Below are positions 1 through 9,213 of a stretch of 64,000 nt of DNA, piece by piece (positions within the stretch are counted from its first letter, which is position 1; every line of letters begins with the position of its first letter). A program made the translations under genes and the position numbers. This DNA is from Gyromitra esculenta. Taxonomy: Eukaryota; Ascomycota; Pezizomycetes; Pezizales; Discinaceae. The DNA lies in NCBI GenBank assembly GCA_038503075.1, contig JBCAML010000013.1, positions 1,116,001 to 1,180,000 of the forward strand. Direction: 5' to 3'. Below the pieces are notes generated by a model. That model saw only the letters and a program-made list of their open reading frames with translations. It searched no databases and was not told the DNA's origin.

Positions 1-1918
1 TCAGTGAGCTGGGGTGGATGCCGTGTTGTAGGAGAGGAGTGAGAAGAGAGGCAATAGCTTCTGGATTGAGGGCATGGATGTGTTTCCAGACTCCATATGA
101 GATTTGGTCTGGGCCGGGGTAGAGGTGTTTGAGGATTTACTGAGTGCTTTGGATACTTCTTCCTTTGTAATAGGTGGTAGGTTATGGTGGAGGAAGCATG
201 GAGGAGTGGGTGTAGATGGTTGTGGTGGGAAGAAGTGTGAGATGAGAGCTTTGTTGAGTTGGGTGGAGGAGGAGATGTTTGGGAAGGTGGGGAGGTTGTC
301 AGCATCTTTAGGTTTTGTCATTCGGTTGGCTGCCCAGAGGTCTTTGACACCAGCATTGCTGATAAATTCGTTCCAATGTTTTGCTTTGGCCTTTTTGATT
401 GCGCCAAAGTAGGCATACCTTGCTGATTTGAGTTTGAAGTTGGTTGCCAAATCTTTTTTGAGGTCCCTGGCAACGGAATGGAATATGGTGCGAAGTTGTG
501 AGATGTCGGGTGTCCACCATGCTTTTGACCACTTGGAGGGGTGTTTGGATGGTGTGCATGCAACGATAGGTTGTGTTAGAGTCTTGAGGTTGTCGTTGAA
601 CCAAGTTTGGATATCGTTGGTAATGGGTGTGGGAGCAAAAGATGCAACCGTTGTTTTGAGCAGAGGCAAGGGAGTGAGAGCCCAGTTGGGCGAGGAAGAT
701 GATTGACGGAGGTGTGGTTATTTGATGGTGATAGAGATGACATTGTGGTCAGAGCCCGAGGCTGGGAGTTTGTTTTGCCATTTGGTGATGTATGGAGAAA
801 GTGGTGTGTTAGCATATGCTAAGTCGATCACGCCATTCCTTCTGTTTGGGTCGGGTCTCATGGTTGAGTCTCTCAGTTAAGCCCTTCGGTATCCCCGAAG
901 GTGAGCAGTGCTACTTAAGCGAGGTATCAACTCGTTTCGACGAGTGCGAGGTTTCTACAGGTCCTACAGGGAGTATACCTCAAGGCAAGGTATCGGGGAT
1001 GTTTCACGGCGACAATGAGGATTCTGAGGTAGAATCGAAGTGGTATTGAAACTGGTACAGGAGAAATATAACGAGAACGTTGCTTAAAGAAAGAAGAAGA
1101 AGAAGACACAAAAACAACAAAAATCTATCTCTTAAATACCCCGCTTTAATCATCTCATAAGTCATACCCGAACATAACCGAACAACAACGACATTATTAT
1201 TCAAACCAAAAACCGTTACAACCAATCCAACATCCTTGACCCATTACCCGGTTCCATCCGTGAAATCGGGGGAGTATCTGGTGAAGGATCCAGGGGTGTT
1301 AAGGAGTGAGTAGCCATGCTCAGTGGCCATTTCGAAGTAGGGGGTTGATAGTGAGAGGTCTGATGACTGTAGTTTTCTTTCAGGGTCTGCAGTGTAGTGG
1401 TGTATGTTGAAGTCCCCTAGGACGAGGGTGGGGAGTTGGGATGGTGGAAATGCAATTTCAGGGGTGATTGATCTCATGTAACGAGATACATGACGGTTAT
1501 AAACGCAGTAGATAGAGAGAGAGGAAAGGTAACGGCTGAACACAGTATTGACAAAAGAAATAGATATGCCACAAAAATCATTTCTAAAAAATAATAAAGG
1601 AACAAAGGAAATACTGGATTCAAAGCTTCAGAGAATATAGAAGCAGGCGAGAACTTTTTCGCCAGCAGTAGTGGTTGGTGTGATGAGTGAGTAGGCTGGT
1701 GCTGCCAGGGGTATGCCAGTCTCGCGACTGGTAGGAGGTTCCTGGATTGCAACAAGCACAGGTGGATTGGAACCAAAGGAGGAAAAAAGTGAGAGGAAAA
1801 CACTATTGGACCCATTGCAATTGTGTTGTGTAATAGTGAGGGTAGGACAATCTATTAGTTGTTTTGTCTTCTGCAAGGAGTGGTTGGGTGTAGGGTGTCG
1901 TTGGGTTTGGCTCATCAT
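1..1918 (-). pseudogene. LINE ORF2 5' part: APE-like endonuclease and pre-RT linker, broken
   Basis: From ATG 1918 the frame gives an endonuclease N-terminus (ITQHNCNGS, then AIQEPP with the conserved Glu). It then needs frame changes around 1480-1640 to reach the core motif LGDFNIHHYTADP (1380-1440). The domain continues to the LTR at 1265, resumes left of 855 with GVIDLAYANTP, and ends in the SDHNVIS motif that carries the catalytic His. An in-frame TAA near 720 follows at once. Beyond it comes 220 codons of linker (WW..., K.KHWNEFI, DLWAANR) typical of the region before reverse transcriptase. The RT is outside the window. With one stop, at least two frame changes and an LTR insertion the ORF cannot be functional. 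Confidence 0.8.
856..1265 (-). mobile_element. Solo LTR (copy A) of a Ty3/gypsy-type family, 5-bp TSD
   Basis: This 410-bp LTR sits inside the LINE endonuclease. The direct repeat TCGGG flanks it at 851-855 and 1266-1270. Removing the LTR and one repeat rejoins the host reading frame as ...RYSP-DPNRRNGVIDL. In its own orientation it begins TTTCACGG and ends CCATGAGA. It shares with copies B, C and D the box GGGGTATTTAAG (TATA-like), the AACGTTCTCGTT region, the phrase CTAAGTAGCACTGCTCACCTTC and the hairpin-like CTTCgGGgATACcGAAGGG near the 3' end. No internal retroelement sequence accompanies it, so it is a solo LTR left by LTR-LTR recombination. Confidence 0.9.
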
Positions 1919-1989
1919 TAGTTCTGGGATACTAGGCTGACTGAGTCTACCACCATGTCATCCTGGGCCTGGATTTCAATGGTGGGTGG

Positions 1990-3578
1990 TTAGAGGGGGC
2001 AGAGGGGGATCTTGGAGGCTCTCTGGTGTTGGGTGTCAAATGCGTCTACCTTGATAGGGCATTCTGGTGAAGTGGCTGAGTGCTCATGGCTGTCACAGTT
2101 GGAGCATTTGAGGGGTTTGGTTTCGCAGCAATCGGGCACTGGCTTGGTGTTTCCACCCTTTTCGCAACCTGGGTTGCCGCAGCAATGTTGTTCTCTGGTA
2201 TGGTGATCTGCACGTAGTGGGCAGGTGGGGTGTTTTTGTTTGCAAAGGGGAGCAGTGTGTCCAAAGGTGTAGCAGTTGCGGCATTGGGTGATGGGTGAGA
2301 AGGAGTGCATCTTTTTGCATTTCCTAGAGCATGAGAAGAGGCGGATGGAGTCTTTGAGTTTGGGAGCTTCCTCAGGTGCGAGGGAGATAACAACTGAGGT
2401 GGTAGCTTTGTTTCTATCGGAAAGCAGTGGTTTGAGGTATCTGGCCCTGCAATGACAATTTCAGAGGAGTATTTAATGTTAGCTGCCATAGTGGCAAATA
2501 ACTCTTCAGTAGGGTTTGGGAGGGCGTGAACTGGAAGATTGTGGATAACATATTCCATGTGCGTTGGGGCAAGGATGAAGTCATTGAAGTGGTTGTCGTT
2601 CACAGGAAGGGCTTCATTAATTGCTTTGGTGAGATGGGAGAAGTATGGGACATAGTCAATTGCAGGTGCAAGGGGTGAGGCCAGAATTGAGACAGTGCCG
2701 TTACAGTTGACAGTTGCTGTGAAAGCGAGTGAGACCTTTGCATTAACTTTTTCCAGAGCCTTTGCAATGACGGAGGGGAGGATTGCTGCACGCTGGGAGG
2801 AGAGTTCGAATTCTTCTAGGATGGTTCTGGTGGCATATAATCGGCACTGGGAGGCAGGAAGTGGTTTGGGTTTGTTGGCTGGGAGAGCTTGTCTGGAGGG
2901 TGCTGGTAGTTGATTTGCAGGTAGGTTTCTGTTGAATCCAGGGCGGGAACGGGCATCAGTCATCTCCAATTGCCATCTAGCAGCTTCAGAGGAAGACATT
3001 CCTTCACTGGTCAGGGGGAGCACAGGGGGAATGTATGCAGATGCATTGCCTTTCCTTTTGTTATTTATCTTGGGGGGAGAAAGTGAGGAGCTGGCAGTTG
3101 CAGCAGCGTTGGCATAGGTTTGAGTGGTTTGGGGGGGTTTGGGGGGTGCAGTGGTGGTGGTTTTGGCTGCGCCAGTAGCAGCGAGTTGGTTGATGCCATT
3201 GAGTGCAGTGGTGTGCAGTGCAAGGATGGAGGAAATGTGATCAGTGTTGCCAGAGATGATTCTCAGATGGCTGTTGATGAGTTTGTTCTCCTGGATGAGA
3301 ACAAGGCAGAGAGTAAGGACGGCTTGAATATCAGACTTTCCTGTAAGGAGGGAAGTGTGAATGGCATCAAAGAGTTCAGTGCGAGGGTGGATTTGTTCAC
3401 CAATAGCCTCACTGAGGTTGTTGGCAACGGCAGAGTAGGGTGAGGGGATGATAGGTGTCAAATTGGGAGGAGGGAGAGTGATTCTGGGGCTGTTGGCTCT
3501 GGAATGATGGGTGGATTGTGGGGGAAGCATGCTGCTTCTCATGGGAGTGTGGGGAGTGGGTGGGTTGAACTCTGACAT
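1990..3578 (-). pseudogene. LINE ORF1 (gag-like nucleic-acid-binding protein), one frameshift
   Basis: The reading frame starts at ATG 3578 and is open for about 375 codons: a Pro/Ser/Thr-rich N-terminus, an Ala-rich linker and a globular middle. Near 2440-2455 the frame must shift by one to continue into the segment that ends at 1990. After the shift it reads ...VVISLAPEEAPKLKDS and then the zinc knuckles: CRNCYTFGHTAPLC (CX2CX4HX4C), a Cys/His-rich middle, and CSNCDSHEHSATSPEC. This order is normal for Tad-type ORF1. The protein would coat the LINE RNA and act as a chaperone for target-primed reverse transcription. The 5' part has no stops, so decay looks mild. Staying in the original frame gives only low-complexity sequence without knuckles, which supports a mutation rather than an alternative C-terminus. 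Confidence 0.8.
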
Positions 3579-4147
3579 CGTCTCGAATCCTAAGCGAGTT
3601 GAGGTGCAAGGTAATGAAGCCTAATTGATAAAGACTTTTTGCTGTGTGTAACGCCGTTGCAACACAAAAAGTGGAGTTGAAATTTCAATCAGGGATGATG
3701 TAGCAGGGACAGAGGATGCTGCATGCAATTCAGTATGAGGTGGAGAGAAAGGTTGCTAGAGTGACCAGGAGGACTGTGGACGAGTCAGCTGCTCCTTGGA
3801 GCGATGATGATAATGATGATGATCATATGTGTGAGTTACAGAGTCGCAAGCAGAAACGGGATCTCGAAAGAGGAGGCTATCAAGGTACTCGAAGCAAAGC
3901 TAGGTGAAAGGGTTTGGATTCTCCCCATCCCACAGATAAGGAGCAGGCACTGGGCCTGTCAATATTCCTACCCTTCTCTTGGAGCAAGAAATCGAGAGTG
4001 AGATGGAAACTGAAGTTGATACCCCTCCTCCAACTCCAGCAGCCGATAGCAGTCCTCCGACTACTGATAATATGCAGGTCAACCTTTCTGGGGCTGTTGC
4101 AAGCTTCGAGCGAGAAATGGAGGCTGAAGATCTTTGAGGAGATGTCT

Positions 4148-4500
4148 GGAGTCATGGAGGATACGCTGCATCTTTCGTTTCATCTGTTTTTCATCTGTCA
4201 TTTGGTTAGTTTTGGGAGTCATGGAGGATACACTGCATCTCTCGTTTCGTCTGTTTTTCGTTTGTTTTTCTGTTACTCTTGGAGGTCATGGAGGATACAC
4301 TGCATCTTTTGTTTTGTCTGTTTTTCGTCCACTTTATGGTTAGTCTTGAAAGTGGTGGAGGATACATTGCATCGTTTCTTTAGTCCGTTTTTTAGTCTGT
4401 GTTTTAGTTAGCGCTAAAAGCCTGGCAGGATATGCCTCATCTTTTGTCTTGCTCCCTGTTTAACTTGTCTTGTGGTTGGTCTTGATTTGCGGAGGATTAC
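4148..4500. repeat. 67-bp minisatellite, about five copies
   Basis: The phrase GTCATGGAGGATACaCTGCATC followed by a T-rich tract (CGTTTCgTCTGTTTTTC) recurs with its GTCATGG (or diverged equivalent) at 4151, 4218, 4285, 4352, 4420 and about 4486. That is spacing of 67, 67, 67, 68 and 66 bp. The first three units are close to identical and the last two are degraded, so the array decays from left to right. It is not coding: 67 is not a multiple of three and the frames shift from unit to unit. Confidence 0.85.
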
Positions 4501-4757
4501 CTATATCGTATTTTGGTAGATTCTCGCTATAATAGTAATTTCGATTGTTCTATTCCTATTCCACAGGTCTGAGTGATATCATATGGACGGCTGTAAACTC
4601 GATCCAAAGCAAGGCTCCCACAAGAGAATATGGCATGCCTTAGTGAATATTGAGGGTTCGGAAGGATATAAAGGATCTCCAAGAGGATTCAGGATATCTC
4701 CGGGAGGGATAAATGCCACAGTATGGAGTAGTAGAGTAAGGAACATTGACTCCACGA

Positions 4758-4934
4758 GAGGAAGCTCTATATCACGTGTTCCTGGGAGAGAGTAGTCATG
4801 ATACTGCTCTCCATGGGAGGAAGCTCGATATCGCATACTTCATGTAGAGGGTAGTTGTGCCTCGGCACTCTCAGGGAGGAAGCTTGATATCGTATACTCC
4901 ATGAAGAAAACTGCAATGCAACTGCCCTCCCCAG
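4758..4934. repeat. 59-bp tandem repeat, three copies
   Basis: GAGGAAGCTcgATATCgcaTactcCATG begins units at 4758, 4817 and 4876, exactly 59 bp apart. The units differ mostly by transitions. The AAGCT(C/T)(T/G)ATATC core is the best conserved part. The array is unrelated in sequence to the 67-bp array 250 bp upstream. Confidence 0.8.
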
Positions 4935-5175
4935 GAGATTGAGTAATTACTTGCACATTATGGAGGCACCTGGAGGAGCCTTAGCATCTCCATGGAGACT
5001 TGGGGAGAGGCTGCCAGGGACTCCCAGGATCTCCAGGAGGATGAGGATTACCATCCACTCCTCCAGGTAGGTACAGATTCTCCAAGAGTCTCCCAAGCCT
5101 CCCGATGATTCCGATCCTCCTGGAGCTGAGGGAGGAAATAATTCATTTTACTGATGTACCCCCCAAAGTCAAGAC

Positions 5176-5591
5176 TTTCACGGATCGAAGCGAAGAGGTC
5201 GGTTAAGGATTATGTGAGTGGTCGGGATGGATTTCGGTTACTGGGAACAATGTCTTTGTATTTCGGTTGCTGTTTGGGTTGTTGTTGGTGTTACAGAAAA
5301 AGTGGGGTATTTAAGTGAAGGATTTCAGTCGTTTTTGTTTCTCTTTCTCTTCTCTCCTTAAGCAACGTTCTCGTTACCTTCTTCTGTATTAGTTGATTAC
5401 TATCATGGTTCTACCTCAGAACTCTCGCTGTCGCTGTTCACTTTGCTACTTCTATCTCGCCTTGAGATACCAAACACTTCGTAGGACCTGTCGAAAACAT
5501 CGCACTCTTCAAACGTGTTGTTCCCCCATCTAAGTAGCACTGCTCACCTTCAGAGATACTGAAGGGCTTAGCGAGGGACTCAACCGTGAGA
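5176..5591 (+). mobile_element. Solo LTR (copy B), 5-bp TSD, inside chromovirus pol
   Basis: This 416-bp LTR begins TTTCACGG and ends CCGTGAGA, and is flanked by the direct repeat AAGAC at 5171-5175 and 5592-5596. It carries the same internal landmarks as copy A: GGGGTATTTAAGTG, AACGTTCTCGTT, GTAGCACTGCTCACCTTC and GATACTGAAGGGC. The sequence on its right continues an integrase C-terminus, so the LTR landed in an older copy of what is probably the same or a related Ty3/gypsy element. No internal sequence of its own remains. Confidence 0.9.
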
Positions 5592-6168
5592 AAGACACAG
5601 CCACTTTTTCTAGTAGGATGCTGGAGCTATACGATCACCTTAAAACACAGATCAGGACCACTCAAGATATACAGGAAAATGCCACCAACAAGCATAGGAC
5701 CCCAGCACCTTTGTACCAGATCGATGATCCAGTCTTTGTATCAATGAAGAATATTCGGACTACTAGTAATGCAAAAAAGTTGGACTGGAAATGGATGGGG
5801 CCTTATCAAGTTAAACAGATTATCTCCCCCTTTGTCTATGAGATCGATCTACCCTCTTCTGTTAAATACCATCCTGTCATCCATGTTTCCTTGTTGAAAC
5901 CTGCTTTTAATAATGCCCTTCCCGGTCAGATAATACCTCCTCCCATGCCTGTTATTGCTAATGACCAAGAGAACTACTATATCAAGAAAATCCTTGATCA
6001 ATGTAAGCATCAAGGACAACTCCAATACCTCTGGAATGAACAGGCTATGCTCACCCCACCTGAGAATCCGCTGAAGATCTTCAGGATACTACCGCCCTCG
6101 ATACCTTCCTTACCTCCACTACTGTCAAAATACCTAGTGTTTACAGGAGCTCACGCTTGAAGGGAGGA
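5592..6168 (+). pseudogene. Ty3/gypsy chromovirus pol 3' end: integrase C-terminus (GPY/F) and chromodomain remnant
   Basis: The frame reads in from DTATFSSRMLELYDHLKTQ (the helical stretch after the integrase core). Next come RTPAPLYQIDDPVFVS, KKLDWKWMGPYQV (the GPY/F module) and HPVIHVSLLKP, then a weak chromodomain (YYIKKILDQCKHQGQLQYLW). The expected C-terminal box SRLKGGA appears just before the LTR in a neighbouring frame, so there is a small slip near the end. Integrase, RT, RNase H and gag are all missing to the left. A purine tract (GAAGGGAGGAG, 6159-6169) then leads into LTR copy C, the normal polypurine-tract position. This identifies the LTR family as a chromodomain-bearing Ty3/gypsy lineage. 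Confidence 0.85.
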
Positions 6169-6173
6169 GCTAC

Positions 6174-7001
6174 TTTCACAGATAAGAAATGAGTAATGGG
6201 TCAAAGATAATGTGTTGGTTGTAACGGTTTTTGGTTAGAGATATAATGTCTTTGTTGTTCGGTTAGTGTTCGGTTATGAGCTATGGTATGTGGAAAGCGG
6301 GGTATTTAAGTGATGGATTTCGGTTGTTTTGTATCTTTTTCTTCTTCTTTGTTTAAGCAACTTTCTTACTTTACTTCTACTGTATTGTTTTAATCCCACA
6401 TCGATTCTACCTCAGAATCCTCACCATTGCTGTGACAATTCATTACACTTCACTTACCTTGAGTTAGACCCCACGTAGAACCTGTAGAAAACATCGTATA
6501 CCTAAACGCTTTGATACCTCACTAAGTAGCACTGCTCACCTTCAGGGATACTGAAGGGTTTAACGAGGGTCAACCCTTGTTTCATGGATTAAAAGGTTAG
6601 GTATTGGGTTAGGGTTCAGATGGATGGTTGCGACAGATTAAGGGTTCTGCTGATAATGTCTTTGTATTTTGATTGTTGTCTAGTATTGGTTGTTGTACTG
6701 GAAAAGCAGGGTATTTAAGTGATGGGTTTTGCTCATTGTTTGTCTTCTTCTTCTTCTTTCCTTAACCAACCTTCTCGTTTACCTTCTGCTTTATTACTCG
6801 AATACTATCTCGGTTCTACCTCAGAACCCTCACTGTCGCTGTCCCAATCCCACTGCACTTAACTCGCCTGGAGTTAGACCTCTGGTAGAACTTGCAGGAA
6901 CTTCACACTCCTCGAACTTGTTAGTATCTTGCCTAAGTAGCACTGCTCAGCTTCAGGAATACTGAAGGGCTTAACGAGGGACTGAACTGTGAGACCTTGA
7001 G
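6174..7001 (+). mobile_element. LTR copy C, 3' LTR of the pol fragment, split by copy D
   Basis: Copy C starts TTTCACAG at 6174, directly after the polypurine tract, and runs through AAAGCGGGGTATTTAAGTG and CTAAGTAGCACTGCTCACC to 6579. It is then interrupted by LTR copy D and its last bases (CCTTGAG) lie at 6995-7001. It is the only LTR here attached to internal element sequence. It is more diverged from copies A and B than they are from each other, which fits it being the older member. Confidence 0.8.
6580..6994 (+). mobile_element. Solo LTR (copy D) nested in the end of copy C, 5-bp TSD
   Basis: This 415-bp LTR begins TTTCATGG and ends CTGTGAGA and is flanked by CCTTG at 6575-6579 and 6995-6999. 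It has the family landmarks GGGTATTTAAGTG, CTAAGTAGCACTGCTCA and ATACTGAAGGGC. The target is the last dozen bases of copy C, so two LTRs lie in tandem without being the two ends of one element. Confidence 0.88.
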
Positions 7002-7080
7002 TACCAAACAACAAACACATAATATGCTTCACTCAAAACAGTTGCAAACATAACATTATCCTAACTCTTATTACTTGATT

Positions 7081-7216
7081 CTATCTGTGAAAATCATTGT
7101 GTAGCATTGTGTTCTCTTATCTTTGTTGACCTGTAACTCCGCCAGTTTTGGTCCGATTCGCAATCCAATTGAAGCACAGCGAAGCCAGGCACTTCCCCTA
7201 CATACCCTCCGGGTCC
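7081..7216 (+). repeat. Unidentified 360-bp repeat R, copy 1 left part
   Basis: This matches 10283-10420 closely (TGTAACTCCGCCAGTTTTGG, TCCGATTCGCAAT, CACAGCGAAGCCAG, CACTTCCCCTACATACCC). The match stops at 7216 where the half-LINE begins and resumes at 9214 after the LINE poly-A. The two halves together give about 369 bp, equal to the uninterrupted copy. I do not recognise the family. Confidence 0.8.
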
Positions 7217-7480
7217 CAGCATCCTCCGTCCCCGCTACAACCTCTTCAATTGAAAGTTCACCACCACCTTTTGCGTTGCAACGGCGTTACACACAGCCAA
7301 AAGTCTTAGCACTTCGGCTTCATTTCATTACCCCACTCACAAAAACAAGTTGGATCCTTGTTTTAACAACACCACTCCAATCGCATGCCTTAAGAAGACA
7401 CAGCAAGAATCTTCACACCTCTCTTCCCTGTTGTCCAAAGAGGTGAAGCCTCTACCACACCTGCTTCCTCTGCCACTGCC

Positions 7481-8824
7481 ATGGTGGAACCAGGAACTCC
7501 CTCACCATTGAAACGGCAGAGAGCCGACACCTCTCCTCCATCACCACCTGTCTTTTCCCACCCCACTAATTGGATTTCTATGATCCAAAATAAGGACAAT
7601 GGGATAACAGGAGTCCCCATGACCCTAAAGACAGTTATTTAGTTCCTCACAAAGGCTGACGAACTGAATCTCGTCCACTTCACCTCCCTCCTTAACATGA
7701 TCCAGCATCTACAAAGCGAGGTCACCCTACTCAAAGAGGCTGCTAAGAGTCCAGCACCTCTCCCAGACATGTTTCCAGAGTCACCAAATCTGAGTAAACA
7801 AGAGCGCATGCACCTCCTCACAGTAGGGAAAGCAGCGCCCCCAGCACCACCTGCACCGTCCAGTGCTCCTCCTCCTCCTACACCTGCTGCTGCAATTCCT
7901 GCTCCTCCTGCCCCAAAGCCTTTGCAATGGGCCCAGGTGGCCGCCAGCAAACCCAAGAGAAAACCCCAACCAGCTAAGGCCAAACAGGCTGCAAACGCAC
8001 CTGCTCCTAAGATTCCATCTTCCTCTCCCTCAACATCTCTCACCATGAGCGCTTGCCATTTGATTGTCAAACGCGACAGCACTCCCCTTTCCCAAGGGTC
8101 ACCCATGGAACTCAGAGATAAACTCAACTCTGCCATTGGTTCCATCACCATCCAGTCTGTGGCAATAGACACACATTCCCAGAATGTGTCGTTGACGGTC
8201 ATAAACAACATGTTTGCCAACACCTATTACAGGAAAGTTGGTCAATTTCTTCACCTAATCCCAGGAGCTCGCTCCCTACACCTTGAAGAACCATTGCACC
8301 AACTTGTTGTACATGGTATTCCCATCTCTATGGAGCCCGCCGCTATTTAGCAAGAGCTATGCAACTTCAACCCTGGCCTTATCATGGACATCCCCCCCAG
8401 ATGGCTCACCCTACCTGAAAAACGAAGAGGGAAAACAGTTTCCTCAATTGTCATCACACTCTCTGGCCCTAAAGCTAATGAGATCGCCAACCGCACTCGC
8501 TTATCTGCCTTTTCCACCACTGTTAGATCCGAACGCAAACTCTGCTTCGGACCCTCCACCCAGTGCTCCCAATGCCACAAATTTGGACACCACACAAACA
8601 AATGCCCCAACCAACCATGCTGCCACTGGTGTGTTGGACTTCATCCCACTGCTGCTCATAGCTGCCCTACACTCTCTTGCTCAACCAAAGGCCGCCCCTG
8701 CTCTCACCCTCTTGTTAAGTGCGTTAACTGCGACGGACCCCATGAGTCACACCTGAACAGCTGCCCATCACGCCCTTCAAAGGCTTCAGCGCCCCCTCGG
8801 GCAGATGACCAGATGGACCTTTAA
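7481..8824 (+). pseudogene. LINE ORF1 with two in-frame TAG codons
   Basis: From ATG 7481 a single frame of 448 codons is interrupted only by TAG at 7640-7642 and TAG at 8348-8350. It contains a Pro/Ala-rich segment (7740-8040), a middle domain, and C-terminal zinc knuckles: CSQCHKFGHHTNKC (CX2CX4HX4C), CCHWCVGLHPTAAHSC and CVNCDGPHESHLNSC. It is homologous in plan to the ORF1 at 1990-3578 but clearly a different subfamily. Both nonsense codons are TAG followed in frame by plausible sequence, as if CAG (Gln) had become TAG. Readthrough of both would restore the whole protein. Confidence 0.85.
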
Positions 8825-9198
8825 AGTCACTTTACTTATACTTGTTCAACCCCAACTAACATTGTTTGGAACCTTCTCCTGGCTGCTTTTTACTTCCTTT
8901 GTGGCTTTACTGTGGACTTTCTTCTACTGTTTCTCATTGTTTTTTTTTGGTTGTTGTTTACAAGTCTCTTTACTCTCATAGGCATTCACTCTCAATTTTC
9001 TCTGCACTGTTAAGTCGTTTATCGCAGGAACATTGTCTTATTCTGTTAGAAGTACTTGGTTTGCTTTTCCTTTGTGTTCTCTCTTGTTACCCAGGCGGAT
9101 AAGAGTGTTTATTTGGTGGGGATAGGTTTTTTGACTTCATAACCTTTGTGTTGCATAGGCAGTTTTGTACCTAGAAACAATAATCAAATGATTTAAAC
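8825..9198 (+). other. Probable LINE 3' UTR, T-rich
   Basis: Between the ORF1 stop and the A tract lie about 375 bp rich in CTTT/TGTT. No GDFN-like, YxDD or other ORF2 motif can be read in any frame. The end AATAATCAAATGATTTAAAC next to the A tract may be the element's 3' terminus. Confidence 0.55.
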
Positions 9199-9213
9199 AA
9201 AAAAAAAAAAAAC

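Larger units (their letters stand above)
1..3720 (-). mobile_element. Tad-like LINE (non-LTR retrotransposon), 3' part beyond window
   Basis: The element reads right to left. Its 5' end is near 3720, where the sequence AGCATCCTC...GTCC..GCTACA also begins the second LINE at 7217, so this edge is a real 5' terminus. A short 5' UTR (3579-3720, sharing GTTGCAACGGCGTTACACACAGC with the other copy) is followed by ORF1 (3578-1990) with gag-like zinc knuckles, then ORF2 from about 1918 with an APE-type endonuclease, and the linker that precedes reverse transcriptase; the RT itself lies left of base 1. A solo LTR (856-1265) interrupts the endonuclease. Frameshifts and stops show that the copy is dead. 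Family placement (Tad clade) rests on the ORF1 knuckle pattern and ORF2 linker and is from memory, not a search. Confidence 0.85.
3721..5175. other. Spacer made largely of decayed tandem repeats
   Basis: There is no credible gene between the LINE 5' end and LTR copy B. The stretch holds the 67-bp and 59-bp tandem arrays listed separately and, at 4930-5130, many short CTCC...GGAG words (CTCCAGGAGG, CTCCATGGAG) that can pair with each other. Open frames here, such as 3914-4411, merely follow the 67-bp repeat in shifting phase. The last 20 bases before the LTR probably belong to the chromovirus pol fragment that resumes after it. Confidence 0.6.
7217..9213 (+). mobile_element. ORF1-only LINE (half-LINE), poly-A tailed, inserted in repeat R
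   Basis: The 5' end (AGCATCCTCCGTCC..GCTACA) matches the 5' end of the LINE at 3720, and the shared GTTGCAACGGCGTTACACACAGC follows. One ORF1 (7481-8824) is followed by 375 bp of T-rich sequence without endonuclease or reverse transcriptase motifs and a terminal A tract (about 9199-9212). The flanks ACCCTccGGGTCC (7204-7216) and ACCCTGGGTCC (9212-9222) look like an imperfect target duplication, and both lie in repeat R. A 5' terminus, poly-A and flanking duplication together suggest one retrotransposition event of a transcript lacking ORF2. The alternative is an internal deletion after insertion. Confidence 0.75.

Noticed and set aside
3914..4411. 165-codon plus-strand ORF with repeated aromatic phrases
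   Set aside because: It follows the 67-bp minisatellite; the period is not a multiple of three and the start region has no gene-like context.
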